A stretch of 21,980 bases of DNA from an uncultured Lachnospiraceae bacterium (GTDB lineage: Bacteria; Bacillota; Clostridia; Lachnospirales; Lachnospiraceae), in NCBI GenBank assembly GCA_905233835.1, contig CAJOGB010000018.1:1-21980 (forward strand), in the 5' to 3' direction. The notes beneath the pieces were generated by a model. The model saw only the letters and a list, made by a program, of their open reading frames with translations, ran no database searches and was not told where the DNA came from. Of this stretch, positions 1 through 8,050 are shown piece by piece. Position 1 is the first letter of the stretch. The number at the start of each line of letters is the position of its first letter. The position numbers and the translations under genes were made by a program.

Positions 1-1
1 A

Positions 2-439
2 AGACTTGACCAAATATCAAGCATCAAGGTGAAAGAAGCCGAGGATGGAGAGTTCTTTAAACCAGGGGTTGTTTATATTACACCTGGTGGTAAGCACATG
101 AAGATCTGCGAAGACGGAAGTCGCGCAGCGTACTGTCATCTCGATGATAGTCCACCTGTAAATAGCTTGAAGCCATGTGCGGATGTTATGTACCAATCAT
201 TGTCTAAATCAAGCTTTGATGAGATTATTTGTGTTGTGCTTACAGGTATGGGTGCAGATGGTTCAGAAGGTATTAGGTATTTGAACCAATTTAAAAAGAC
301 TTACGTTATTTCGCAAGAAGCTTCCACATGTGTTGTATATGGAATGCCGAAGGCGGTGGAACAGGGCGGTTTATCAAACGAAGTTGTTCCACTTAAATCA
401 GTAGCTAATTCAATCGTTAAGAAACTTGGAGGTTTGTAA
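2..439 (+). CDS. cheB: Chemotaxis response regulator protein-glutamate methylesterase CheB, 3' part
   Basis: The reading frame is open from the left edge, so only the C-terminal 145 or so residues of the protein are present. They match the CheB methylesterase domain, which removes methyl groups from (and deamidates) glutamyl/glutaminyl side chains of chemoreceptors during adaptation. Visible landmarks are the KVKEAEDGEFFKPGVVYITPGG segment, split here as KVKEAEDGE followed by PGVVYITPGG, and LTGMGADG, whose Asp is the third member of the Ser-His-Asp catalytic triad. The catalytic Ser and His and the N-terminal receiver domain would lie upstream, outside the window. A GTG at 29 is in frame but sits in the middle of the conserved domain, so it is not a start. 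The gene ends one base before the cheA start codon region, with the cheA ribosome binding site inside its last codons. Confidence 0.93.
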   Translation, partial: RLDQISSIKVKEAEDGEFFKPGVVYITPGGKHMKICEDGSRAAYCHLDDSPPVNSLKPCADVMYQSLSKSSFDEIICVVLTGMGADGSEGIRYLNQFKKTYVISQEASTCVVYGMPKAVEQGGLSNEVVPLKSVANSIVKKLGGL

Positions 440-440
440 G

Positions 441-2597
441 ATGGATGTAAGTCAATACCTCGATATTTTTATCGATGAAACAAGTGAACACATTCAGTCT
501 CTGAGTGATGGAATTATGGTCTTGGAGAATGAACCGGAGAACAAAGACACGATTAATGAGATTTTCCGCGCAGCTCACTCCTTAAAAGGTATGGCTGGTA
601 CCATGGGATTCAAGCGTATGCAGCACTTGACTCATGATATGGAAGATGTGTTCTCTGAAGTTCGAAATGACAACATTAAGGTCGATTCCGAAATGATTGA
701 CCTTTTGTTTAACTGCCTTGATGCTATTGAAGCATATTTAGAGTCAGTTAAAGCCACTTCCGATGAAGGAACCGAAGATAATGAGGTTTTGATCAATAAG
801 CTGAACGCTTATCTTGACGGAAGTCATGCATCCGGCGGAGATGCTACACCTGCTCCTGCCGAAGACAATTCTGAAGAAAGCACCGAGGAAGCACCGGGTG
901 AAGCTGCACCTTCTGCATCTTCCGACCCGAACGATCCAAACGGTGTAGATCACTACAAATCCATTAAGATCAGTGAAAATGACGTTTCTAAGATACGCGA
1001 AGCATCAGAAAGCGGATTAAATATTTACGGTTTGACCGTTCATATTGAGAAAGAATGCTTACTGAAGGCTGCTCGCGCTTTTTTGGTGTTCAAAGCTTTG
1101 GAAGACTTTGGTGAGACTCTTTGTTCCGATCCTTCTTCTTCCGACATTGAAGACGAAAAATTTGATTTGGCATTTTCTGTGATCATTGCTACGGAATCTA
1201 CCGACACCGATGCGATTAAAGCTGCTGTCGGCGCAGTTTCCGAAATTGAATCCGTAGATCTCGGAAAAGTTACTGCAGAGATGTACGAAAAAGCAGAACA
1301 AGCAGCTCCTTTAGCAGAACCTGTGGAAGAAACGAAAGCAGCTTCACCTGCTCCTGCTAAGGCTGCACCTGCCGCTGCACCCGCTGCCAAGAAAGAAGCA
1401 GCACCGGCAAAGAAAGCCGCTAATAAACCTGTAACTGCACGTACAGTTAGAGTTGATATTGAAAAGTTAGATGCTCTTATGAATCAGGTTTCCGAGTTGA
1501 TTATTGCTAAGAACTCGATTGTTTCCATCAGTTCTCAAAGCGAAACAACTTCCAACTTGGATTCCGGAAGTTTACATGAGCAGATTGAATATTTGGAGAG
1601 AATCACCACCAACCTTCATGAATCCGTTATGAAGGTTCGAATGGTACCGATTGAAAGTACCGTTAACAAATTCCCACGTATGATTCGTGATTTGTCTCGT
1701 AAATTAAATAAGCCGATGGAACTTACCATGTCAGGTGAAGAGACAGAGTTGGATCGTACCGTAGTGGATCAGATTGGCGATCCTTTACAGCATTTGCTTC
1801 GAAATTCAGCAGATCACGGTATTGAATCTCCTGAAGTTCGTAAAGCAGCCGGAAAGCCGGAAGAAGGAACCATCTTCTTAAACGCTTTCCAAGAAGGTAA
1901 TAACGTTATTATTCAGGTTGGAGACGACGGTGGCGGAATCGATACCGAACGCGTATTAAACAAAGCCATCGAGCGCGGACTTGTTTCTGAAGAAGAAGCT
2001 CCAAACCTTACCCAGAAGGAAATTATCGACTTCTTGTTTATGCCTTCATTCTCTATGGCAAAAGAAATTACCGATATTTCCGGTCGAGGCGTTGGTCTTG
2101 ACGTTGTTAAATCAAATATCGAGGCTTTAGGCGGAGATGTTGAAGTAAAATCCACATTGGGACAGGGATCTACCTTTACGGTGCGTCTTCCTTTGACACT
2201 TGCCATTATTCAGGCTTTGATGGTTGAGGTTCGAGATGAGAAATACGCAATCGCGCTCGGAAGCATTATGACGATCGAGGATATTTCCATTAATGACATT
2301 AAATACGTTGAAGCAAAAGAAGTCATCCATTTAAGAGGACTTGTAATTCCGATTATTCGTTTGGATCAACTTCTTGACTGTGAGCCGAGCGATGCAAACC
2401 CGGAAAATCTTACCGTTGTCGTTGTCAAGAAGGGTGATAATTATGCGGGTCTTGTTGTTGACAATCTTATGGGACAGCAGGAAATCGTTATTAAATCCCT
2501 TGGTAAAGTTATCGAGAACAATAAGATTATCTCAGGTGCTACAATCCTTGGTGATGGTGAAGTTGCATTGATTATTGATGTTAACGCTTTGATTTAA
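441..2597 (+). CDS. cheA: Chemotaxis histidine kinase CheA
   Basis: CheA is the receptor-coupled kinase that autophosphorylates and passes phosphate to CheY and CheB. The 718-residue product shows the full P1-P5 layout: an HPt domain with the phospho-accepting His46 in AAHSLKG; a P2 regulator-docking domain at about 172-285; an Ala/Pro/Lys-rich linker at about 296-330; a P3 dimerisation helix pair from about 334; a P4 ATPase with N-box HLLRNSADHG (about 451-460), GDDGGGI (about 494-500) and GRGVGLDVV (about 548-556); and a C-terminal P5 CheW-like domain from about 590. I chose the ATG at 441 rather than the in-frame TTG at 426, because GGAGG at 428-432 is 8 bases upstream and the family N-terminus begins there. 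The upstream linker between P1 and P2 is acidic and Pro/Ala-rich. It is translated directly after cheB. Confidence 0.97.
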   Translation: MDVSQYLDIFIDETSEHIQSLSDGIMVLENEPENKDTINEIFRAAHSLKGMAGTMGFKRMQHLTHDMEDVFSEVRNDNIKVDSEMIDLLFNCLDAIEAYLESVKATSDEGTEDNEVLINKLNAYLDGSHASGGDATPAPAEDNSEESTEEAPGEAAPSASSDPNDPNGVDHYKSIKISENDVSKIREASESGLNIYGLTVHIEKECLLKAARAFLVFKALEDFGETLCSDPSSSDIEDEKFDLAFSVIIATESTDTDAIKAAVGAVSEIESVDLGKVTAEMYEKAEQAAPLAEPVEETKAASPAPAKAAPAAAPAAKKEAAPAKKAANKPVTARTVRVDIEKLDALMNQVSELIIAKNSIVSISSQSETTSNLDSGSLHEQIEYLERITTNLHESVMKVRMVPIESTVNKFPRMIRDLSRKLNKPMELTMSGEETELDRTVVDQIGDPLQHLLRNSADHGIESPEVRKAAGKPEEGTIFLNAFQEGNNVIIQVGDDGGGIDTERVLNKAIERGLVSEEEAPNLTQKEIIDFLFMPSFSMAKEITDISGRGVGLDVVKSNIEALGGDVEVKSTLGQGSTFTVRLPLTLAIIQALMVEVRDEKYAIALGSIMTIEDISINDIKYVEAKEVIHLRGLVIPIIRLDQLLDCEPSDANPENLTVVVVKKGDNYAGLVVDNLMGQQEIVIKSLGKVIENNKIISGATILGDGEVALIIDVNALI

Positions 2598-2612
2598 GGG
2601 GAGGTTATTACC

Positions 2613-3077
2613 ATGGCAAATGAATTAGAAATGACGGAAGAGGAGAAAATCCAATATATCGTCGTTAAAATCGGCAGTGAACATTATGGTATTAACATTT
2701 CTTTAGTTGATAACATTGTTCGTATGCAAAAAATTACCCGTGTGCCGAAGGTACCGAATTATTATCCGGGAATTATCAATCTTCGAGGAGAAATTGTTCC
2801 GGTCATGAGCGCACGTGTGAAAATGGGACTTGGTGAGGACGTTATTACAAACCAGTCACGAATCATTATTTTAAAACTTGAAGTTCAGGGATTGGTAGGT
2901 ATCGTAGTGGATGCCGTTCGCGAAGTTATTACTTTAGGTGAATCCGAAATCGATCGTACCGCTCAGAATTCAAGAAAACAGGATACCACATATATTAACG
3001 GTATCGGTAAAAACGGAGATGAGTTGATTTCCATCTTCGATATTAATTCCATCGTTGATGAGGTATCTGTTTCATAA
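2613..3077 (+). CDS. cheW: Chemotaxis coupling protein CheW
   Basis: CheW is the adaptor that links chemoreceptor tips to CheA through its SH3-like double barrel. The 154-residue product is a single CheW domain with typical segments: YIVVKIGSEHYGINISLV near the N-terminus, RVPKVPNYYPGIINLRGEIV around the receptor-binding loop, and a C-terminal YINGIGKNGDELISIFDI strand. Length is normal for the family. A GGGGAGG ribosome binding site at 2598-2604 lies 8 bases before the ATG and directly follows the cheA stop. The short N-terminal MANELEMTEEEK extension is acidic and unremarkable. It is cotranscribed with cheA, with which it forms the signalling array. Confidence 0.96.
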   Translation: MANELEMTEEEKIQYIVVKIGSEHYGINISLVDNIVRMQKITRVPKVPNYYPGIINLRGEIVPVMSARVKMGLGEDVITNQSRIIILKLEVQGLVGIVVDAVREVITLGESEIDRTAQNSRKQDTTYINGIGKNGDELISIFDINSIVDEVSVS

Positions 3078-3089
3078 AGGGGATTAAAA

Positions 3090-3710
3090 ATGTCAGATAT
3101 TAGTTACGAAGAGATTAATGACAAATATCTCGATGTCCTGAAAGAAATCGGTAATATCGGTGCTGGTAACGCTACCACAGCCATTGCCAATATGCTTTCC
3201 ATGACCATTGATATGAACGTTCCTATGGTAGATTTGACTCCTGTAGAAAAAATCGGTGGCATGTTAGGATCTGAAGAAGATATTATTGTCGGAATTATGC
3301 TGGAGGTTTCCAGTGATATTAGCGGTTCCATGATGTTCCTTTTGGATATGGAATCCGCGCATCACTTGGTTAACCGAATGATGATGAGAGATCCGGATTA
3401 CAATTCGGATTTTGATGAGATGGATTTGTCTGCAATAAAGGAAATCGGTAACATCATTGCAGGTGCTTATCTTAGCGCTTTATCCGGACTTACGAATCTT
3501 ACAATCACACCGTCCATTCCGTATGTAGCGGTTGATATGGCCGCTGCCATTTTATCCGTACCTGCGATTCAGTTCGGAATGGTCAGTGATAACGCTCTTA
3601 TCATTAAAACGGAGATTGGTGGAGAGTCAGCCATTAACGGATACTTTATATTGATGCCGGAAGGTGATTCTTACGCAAAGATTTTACAGGCTTTAGGTAT
3701 ACCAATTTAA
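3090..3710 (+). CDS. cheC: CheY-P phosphatase CheC
   Basis: CheC dephosphorylates CheY-P in organisms that use the Bacillus-type adaptation system and is stimulated by CheD. The 206-residue product contains two copies of the E-x2-N phosphatase signature of the CheC/CheX/FliY family: KEIGNIGAGNATT with Glu19 and Asn22, and KEIGNIIAGAYLSALS with Glu118 and Asn121. Both active-site pairs are intact, so both sites could be functional. The start has a clear AAGGGG ribosome binding site 3077-3082. It lies 12 bases after cheW and is followed by cheD, its functional partner. FliY, a larger relative, is excluded because there is no C-terminal FliN domain. Confidence 0.95.
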   Translation: MSDISYEEINDKYLDVLKEIGNIGAGNATTAIANMLSMTIDMNVPMVDLTPVEKIGGMLGSEEDIIVGIMLEVSSDISGSMMFLLDMESAHHLVNRMMMRDPDYNSDFDEMDLSAIKEIGNIIAGAYLSALSGLTNLTITPSIPYVAVDMAAAILSVPAIQFGMVSDNALIIKTEIGGESAINGYFILMPEGDSYAKILQALGIPI

Positions 3711-3728
3711 GTAAAGGGGAAGAAGCTT

Positions 3729-4217
3729 ATGGGACAAATGATTAAGGTCGGAATGGCGGATCTGAAAGTTTGTAAGCCACCAGATAACCTTACTACGATT
3801 GGTTTGGGGTCTTGTATTGGGATTGCGCTGTATGATCCATCTACAAAAATCACTGGATTGGCTCACATAATGTTGCCGGATTCCACAGCGATTCGAAATA
3901 ATTCAAATATTGCAAAATTCGCTGACACCGGTATTCAAAAGCTTTATGATGATATGATTGCCATGGGTGCAAATAAGGCACGAATTGTTGCAAAAATCGC
4001 AGGGGGAGCGAAGATGTTCGCACTTTCCAACGAAAACGCAGCAAGTATTAACGTGGGAGAGAAAAACGCACAGGCGAGCCGTGAAAAATTAAAGCAATTG
4101 GGTATTCGATTGTTGGCAGAAGATTGTGGCTTGAATTTCGGACGTACGGTTGAATTATATAGCGAAGACGGTCGTTATTTAATCAAAGCCGTAGGCAAAG
4201 AAGAAAAGGCAATATAA
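3729..4217 (+). CDS. cheD: Chemoreceptor glutamine deamidase CheD
   Basis: CheD deamidates specific glutamines of chemoreceptors to glutamate and, in the CheC-CheD-CheY system, binds CheC to raise its phosphatase activity. The 162-residue product has the expected catalytic Cys29 in TIGLGSCIGIALYD and His46 in GLAHIMLP, spaced as in the family. The C-terminal part (GLNFGRTVELYSEDGRYLIK) is also typical. The start follows an AAGGGGAAG ribosome binding site at 3714-3722. Placement directly after cheC fits the shared role in adaptation. No CheZ, CheR or CheY gene lies inside this window; these are likely upstream or elsewhere. Confidence 0.96.
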   Translation: MGQMIKVGMADLKVCKPPDNLTTIGLGSCIGIALYDPSTKITGLAHIMLPDSTAIRNNSNIAKFADTGIQKLYDDMIAMGANKARIVAKIAGGAKMFALSNENAASINVGEKNAQASREKLKQLGIRLLAEDCGLNFGRTVELYSEDGRYLIKAVGKEEKAI

Positions 4218-4236
4218 ACTGGAAGTTCTTAAATTT

Positions 4237-4530
4237 ATGGATCAAGAGAAAAGAATTAGATTTTTGCCTCTGCTTGTAACATTAATCGCAGCTGCACTGA
4301 CTGCGCTTATAAATCTTATTTTACAAGTGGAATTTGTGGTATTTTTTAAACGTATCTTTTTCAGTATTATCGTCTTTTATGTGATAGGCTGTATTGTACA
4401 GATTGTTTTTAGAATAGCACTAAAAAATAATAGTGATGATGTGGGAATTTTAGAGTCTGAAGCCGAAGTAAACGGTCCGGAGGAAGAAAAAGAAAATTCC
4501 GAAGACGAAGAAGAGGAAGAGGACGAATAA
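4237..4530 (+). CDS. Small two-helix membrane protein with acidic tail, unknown function
   Basis: I do not recognise this 97-residue protein. The sequence shows a short charged start, two hydrophobic helices at about 9-30 and 36-61, then a 30-residue tail that is strongly acidic and ends in a run of nearly uninterrupted Glu/Asp. A hairpin with both ends in the cytoplasm is the likely topology, putting the acidic tail near the cytoplasmic motility machinery; that is inference. The ribosome binding site is weak (GGAAG at 4221-4225, 11 bases from ATG), but the gene fills the cheD-fliA gap with 19- and 18-base spacers and has the same codon character as its neighbours. A poorly conserved small membrane protein at this position is plausible for clostridial motility operons, but the function is unknown. 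Confidence 0.75.
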   Translation: MDQEKRIRFLPLLVTLIAAALTALINLILQVEFVVFFKRIFFSIIVFYVIGCIVQIVFRIALKNNSDDVGILESEAEVNGPEEEKENSEDEEEEEDE

Positions 4531-4548
4531 TTTCCCGGGAGATCAGAT

Positions 4549-5319
4549 ATGAACGATGCTTTGCGACAAAAGATGTGGGATGAATACCAAGCCAAACCTA
4601 CGCCGGAACTTAGGGAAAAAATCATTGTTGAATATGCTCCCCTGGTTAAAATTGTTGCCGGTAAGATGAATATGTATCTCGGTAATAATGTAGAATACGA
4701 CGATTTGGTGGGCTATGGTGTCTTCGGACTGATTGATGCCATCGATAAATACGATTTAACAAAAGATGTAAAATTTGAAACCTATGCCAGCTTACGAATC
4801 AAAGGCGCGATTTTGGATCAGATTCGTAAGATGGATTGGATTCCGAGAACAATCAGACAAAAACAAAAGAAAATTGATGAAGCGGCAAAGAACGTTGAGT
4901 CACGCACCGGAAAAGCTGCTACGGAAGATGAGATTGCAGATGAACTGGGTATTTCTTCCAAGGAATATGTGGAATGGCAGTCTCAGATGAAGGTTACAAA
5001 CCTGGTTTCTTTAAACGAGTTTATGGAAGCCGGAAACGAACCTGCAGTGGACAGTGCTACGTCCAGTTCCCACTTTATACAACCGGAGGAATCTATTTCC
5101 AAGGATGAATTGTCGAAAATGCTTGCCGAAGCATTGGAACTCTTAACGGAAAAAGAAAAATCCGTTATTGTGTTCTATTACTACGAGGATTTGAACTTGA
5201 AAGAGATTGCGAATGTAATGGATGTCTCTGAATCCAGAGTATCTCAGTTACATACGAAAGCTTTACTTAAAATGAGGAAAAAACTAGGACCGTATATGAA
5301 TATCCTTACGGAATCCTAG
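4549..5319 (+). CDS. fliA: RNA polymerase sigma factor for flagellar operons (SigD/FliA/WhiG family)
   Basis: This sigma-28 family factor directs RNA polymerase to late flagellar, chemotaxis and autolysin promoters. The 256-residue product has region 2 at about 46-107 (NVEYDDLVGYGVFGLIDAID, then KFETYASLRIKGAILDQIRK and the DWIPRTIR element), region 3 at about 108-165, and a region 4 helix-turn-helix at about 197-246 (LTEKEKSVIVFYYYEDLNLKE, then MDVSESRVSQLHTKAL). Length and layout are those of SigD/FliA rather than of sigma-A or the shorter ECF factors. ATG at 4549 follows GGGAG at 4537-4541. It sits after the che genes exactly where sigD lies in Bacillus subtilis, where such a distal location makes expression sensitive to read-through along a very long operon. 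No anti-sigma FlgM gene is present in the window. Confidence 0.96.
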   Translation: MNDALRQKMWDEYQAKPTPELREKIIVEYAPLVKIVAGKMNMYLGNNVEYDDLVGYGVFGLIDAIDKYDLTKDVKFETYASLRIKGAILDQIRKMDWIPRTIRQKQKKIDEAAKNVESRTGKAATEDEIADELGISSKEYVEWQSQMKVTNLVSLNEFMEAGNEPAVDSATSSSHFIQPEESISKDELSKMLAEALELLTEKEKSVIVFYYYEDLNLKEIANVMDVSESRVSQLHTKALLKMRKKLGPYMNILTES

Positions 5320-5329
5320 GGAGGGGTTT

Positions 5330-6928
5330 ATGAAGCAGCAAAATGCTTACATACAAATTGAAATTGCGGACTCTATTGCGATTTGCCACTTTTATCCTCC
5401 TGTAGAAGGCGGGATGCCTTTGCCTATCAAAGAAGCGGAAGATTATTTGTCCGCACACGGTATCAGTGATTTTGATAAGCATGCATTTCGAGCATTGATT
5501 TCAGGAACCGAAGTGGATTCAATGGAATTGGGGGTTTGTTCCGACATTGAATTTTCCGAGTCCATGACTTCAAAGGTCAGCTTAGATAAAATGAAGGTTA
5601 CCTGTCGCTTTATGCCGGGTTCTACCAAAGGCGGAAAGCTAAACGCCAAGGACATTTTAAATGAGCTTATGGCAAAAGGCGTTGTTTTCGGTCTTAATCA
5701 AGAAGCGATTATGGACTATGTAAACGAGCCTTGCTATTTTACCGATTATGAATTGGCGGTAGGAAAACAACCGGACATCGGACATGATGCGAAGATTGAG
5801 TATTTCTTTAATACGAACCCGTCGTTAAAACCGAAGCATAACGAGGATGGATCCGTTAACTTTCATGAACTAAATACAATTTGTGAAGTAAAAGCCGGAG
5901 ACTTGTTGGCACGCTTGATTCCCGAGGACAAGGGAGCAAACGGAAAAGACGTTATGGGTCGTGAGATACCCACGCGTACCGTTAAGTCCAAAAAATTGGC
6001 TTACGGAAAAAATATCCGTGCAAATGAAGAAAAGACGGAGATTTATTCCGAAGTTACGGGTTATGTATCCTTGGTTGGTGAACAGGTCTTTGTGTCGGAT
6101 GTATATGAAGTGCCTGCGGATGTGGATACTTCCACAGGAAACATTGATTTTAACGGGAATGTTCATGTAAAAGGTTCTGTTCGAGGCGGATTTGAGATTC
6201 ATGCCACCGGAGATGTTGTTATTGACGGTGTTGTTGAAGATGCGCTTGTAGAATCCGATGGCCAGGTGATTGTGAAATGCGGTATTCATGGAATGAATAA
6301 AGGTACCATTACCGCGAAAAGCAATGTCATCATTCAGTTTATCGAGAATGCGAAAGTGTTTTCCGGCGGTTATATTGAAACGGGATCTATTCTTTACAGT
6401 GACGTTTCCGCCACCGAAGATATTTTCGTAAATGATAAAAAAGGATTTATTACCGGAGGAACCATTCGTGCCGGAGGAAAGGTAGAGTCAAAGATTATCG
6501 GTTCTTCCATGGGTGCCATGACACGTGTTGAAGTGGGAATGGCTCCCGATAAGAAAGCGCAGTATGCCACATTACAAAAGAGCATATTGGCATTAAGTCA
6601 AAAAATCAATAAAATCAGCCCTATCGTTAAGACCTATCAGGATTACTTGAAGGGCGGAAAACAGTTAGATAAAAAGAATCTTTTATACTTGAATAAATTA
6701 ATGGTTGAGCTTAGAGAAAGTAAAGAACGTCTTCAGGAAGACCGTATGAACTTTAACTCTTTGCATCAGGAGTTATTAAACTCCAAACATTCTAAAATAG
6801 TGGTCAGCCGAGATATATTCCCAGGTGTAAATATCACGATTTCCGATATTTCCATGACTACAAAAGACAAGCGTTCTTATTGTATTTTTGAAAAGAAAAA
6901 CGGAGAAATCGTAATATCAAATTTGTAG
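5330..6928 (+). CDS. DUF342 / FapA-family polymer-like protein
   Basis: The 532-residue product belongs to the DUF342 (FapA, flagellar assembly protein A) family. An N-terminal domain (about 1-150) precedes a beta-rich central domain with the family landmarks RFMPGSTKGGKL, GDLLARLIPEDKGANGKDV and YGKNIRANEEKTEIYSE. From about 260 to 400 there is a repetitive, valine/glycine-rich segment of the kind that builds a right-handed beta-helix (VDIDG-like repeats GNVHVKGSVRGG, GDVVIDGVVEDA, GQVIVKCGIHG, GGYIETGSILYS). A helical, coiled-coil-like segment follows (about 405-485), then a short C-terminal strand domain. A strong GGGAGGGG ribosome binding site lies just before the ATG. In Vibrio a FapA protein has been linked to polar flagellum assembly and signalling; the role in clostridia is not settled. 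Its place right after the motility sigma factor supports a motility link. Confidence 0.85.
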   Translation: MKQQNAYIQIEIADSIAICHFYPPVEGGMPLPIKEAEDYLSAHGISDFDKHAFRALISGTEVDSMELGVCSDIEFSESMTSKVSLDKMKVTCRFMPGSTKGGKLNAKDILNELMAKGVVFGLNQEAIMDYVNEPCYFTDYELAVGKQPDIGHDAKIEYFFNTNPSLKPKHNEDGSVNFHELNTICEVKAGDLLARLIPEDKGANGKDVMGREIPTRTVKSKKLAYGKNIRANEEKTEIYSEVTGYVSLVGEQVFVSDVYEVPADVDTSTGNIDFNGNVHVKGSVRGGFEIHATGDVVIDGVVEDALVESDGQVIVKCGIHGMNKGTITAKSNVIIQFIENAKVFSGGYIETGSILYSDVSATEDIFVNDKKGFITGGTIRAGGKVESKIIGSSMGAMTRVEVGMAPDKKAQYATLQKSILALSQKINKISPIVKTYQDYLKGGKQLDKKNLLYLNKLMVELRESKERLQEDRMNFNSLHQELLNSKHSKIVVSRDIFPGVNITISDISMTTKDKRSYCIFEKKNGEIVISNL

Positions 6929-6938
6929 GAGATATGGA

Positions 6939-7262
6939 ATGTCTATTCGACCGATTGATTTTAATGGTATGGTGCAAAACACATCGGAGCTTTCCGTAAC
7001 CCACGGGCAGGAAGAACAAAAACCTGTGGTTCAACAGGAGTTTGTTACCGTTGAAATTAAGCACCAGGCGGAAACCTCAACCACCACGGTTACAAAACAG
7101 GATAATGTGGCGGAAAATGATTCCGATGCCGAAGGAGGAGACGGTACAGGATATCAGGGGAACAGAAACCGTAAAGGTGAGAAGAAATCCCCAAAAGAAA
7201 AAATGCCGGATGGTTCCGTTCGCGTAAAAAGCGACCATCCTTCATTTAATATGACAGTATAG
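6939..7262 (+). CDS. Small hydrophilic protein of motility operon, unknown function
   Basis: This 107-residue product has no membrane segment or recognisable fold. It begins MSIRPIDFNGMVQNTSEL, then is Gln/Glu/Lys/Thr-rich and low in hydrophobic residues (about 20-90, probably disordered), and ends with a basic-to-hydrophobic motif SVRVKSDHPSFNMTV. The ordered-looking ends and loose middle suggest a tether or adaptor; this is inference only. AGGAGA at 6927-6932 precedes the ATG by 6 bases, and the gene is 10 bases after the DUF342 gene and 8 before the next, so it is certainly translated in the operon if it is real. Codon use matches its neighbours. I recall similarly placed short proteins in clostridial motility operons but cannot name a family. 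Confidence 0.75.
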   Translation: MSIRPIDFNGMVQNTSELSVTHGQEEQKPVVQQEFVTVEIKHQAETSTTTVTKQDNVAENDSDAEGGDGTGYQGNRNRKGEKKSPKEKMPDGSVRVKSDHPSFNMTV

Positions 7263-7270
7263 GAGTACTT

Positions 7271-8050
7271 ATGAGTACACTTGAAATTTGTTTATTTATT
7301 ACAGGTTTGATTTTTTTTGTCGGCAGCTTTTTCGTTACGGAAAAGCTGTCTTCTTCTGATACGGAGATGATTCAACGTCTTTCCGAAAAGGAAGTTAAAG
7401 CTTTGGTGGAAAAAGAATTATCCAAAGCATCCGAGCAAATGGATAAGTTGCTTTCCGAGAAAAAAGAAGAAGCCGTCGAAAAAATCGAGATCCAGACAGA
7501 TCGAGATACCAATGAAAAAATCATGTCTATCGGAGAATACTCTGACACGATTTTAAAAGCCATGAATGATTCTCATGATGAAATTATGTTTATTTATCAG
7601 ATTTTAAATGAGAAACAGGAAAACATTACAAATATGGTTGCAGAAATCGGAAAGCAGGAAAGTGCACTTCGAAACATGAAGGCTTCCATAGAGGATAAAT
7701 TGGCTGAACTCGAGGCTAAAGAAGTTGAATTAAAACATGCCGAAGAAGTTGAACAAAGCAAGCAAACTCTCCATTTCGAAAATGACGTTATGAGTTTAAA
7801 AGAAGCTTTTATCCAGAAAATGGATGAAGAAGAAGTAAAAAAGACGGATAAAAGCGCTATAGAGACATTACAGGCATCAAAAAAATCTTCCGAAGCAGGG
7901 AATGCGATTTTAGATCCTTCGAAAGAGGAATTAAAAAAGAAAATCGTTTCCATGCATCAGGAAGGATTTTCCGAAGTGGAAATTGCAAAGAAATGCGGTG
8001 TGGGAATCGGTGAAATTAAGTTGATTTTGGGGTTGTTTGATGAAGTTTAG
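7271..8050 (+). CDS. Membrane-anchored coiled-coil protein with C-terminal helix-turn-helix (DUF6115-like, SwrB position)
   Basis: The 259-residue product has a single N-terminal membrane segment at about 4-23 (LEICLFITGLIFFVGSFFV), a long charged helical stretch at about 30-175 that reads as coiled coil, a Ser/Lys-rich linker, and a C-terminal helix-turn-helix-like unit at about 216-256 (ILDPSKEELKKKIVSMHQEG, EVEIAKKCGVGIGEIKLILGL). The last unit resembles the DUF6115 domain. This architecture and the location between the motility sigma factor and rpsB are those of Bacillus subtilis SwrB (YlxL), a membrane protein that promotes flagellar type III secretion. Homology to SwrB is inferred from layout and place, not shown by alignment. 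GGAG at 7262-7265 precedes the ATG by 5 bases. It overlaps the start of the next gene by 11 bases. Confidence 0.8.
   Translation: MSTLEICLFITGLIFFVGSFFVTEKLSSSDTEMIQRLSEKEVKALVEKELSKASEQMDKLLSEKKEEAVEKIEIQTDRDTNEKIMSIGEYSDTILKAMNDSHDEIMFIYQILNEKQENITNMVAEIGKQESALRNMKASIEDKLAELEAKEVELKHAEEVEQSKQTLHFENDVMSLKEAFIQKMDEEEVKKTDKSAIETLQASKKSSEAGNAILDPSKEELKKKIVSMHQEGFSEVEIAKKCGVGIGEIKLILGLFDEV

Noticed and set aside
426..440. TTG start for cheA at 426
   Set aside because: It lies upstream of and overlaps the ribosome binding site that serves the ATG at 441.
1040..1390. Ala/Ser-rich open frame on the - strand inside cheA
   Set aside because: It is the complement of the P2 domain and Ala/Pro/Lys linker of CheA and reflects its composition.
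1318..1425. Ala/Pro/Lys-rich repetitive DNA in cheA as a possible tandem repeat element
   Set aside because: It is the ordinary flexible linker before the P3 domain; there is no regular repeat period in the bases.
4377..4625. Poly-serine open frame on the - strand
   Set aside because: It is simply the complement of the Glu-rich tail of the 97-residue membrane protein and the start of the sigma gene.
6100..6540. Repetitive Gly/Val segment of the DUF342 protein as a second bactofilin
   Set aside because: The surrounding domains are those of DUF342/FapA; both families use beta-helix repeats, so the similarity is structural.
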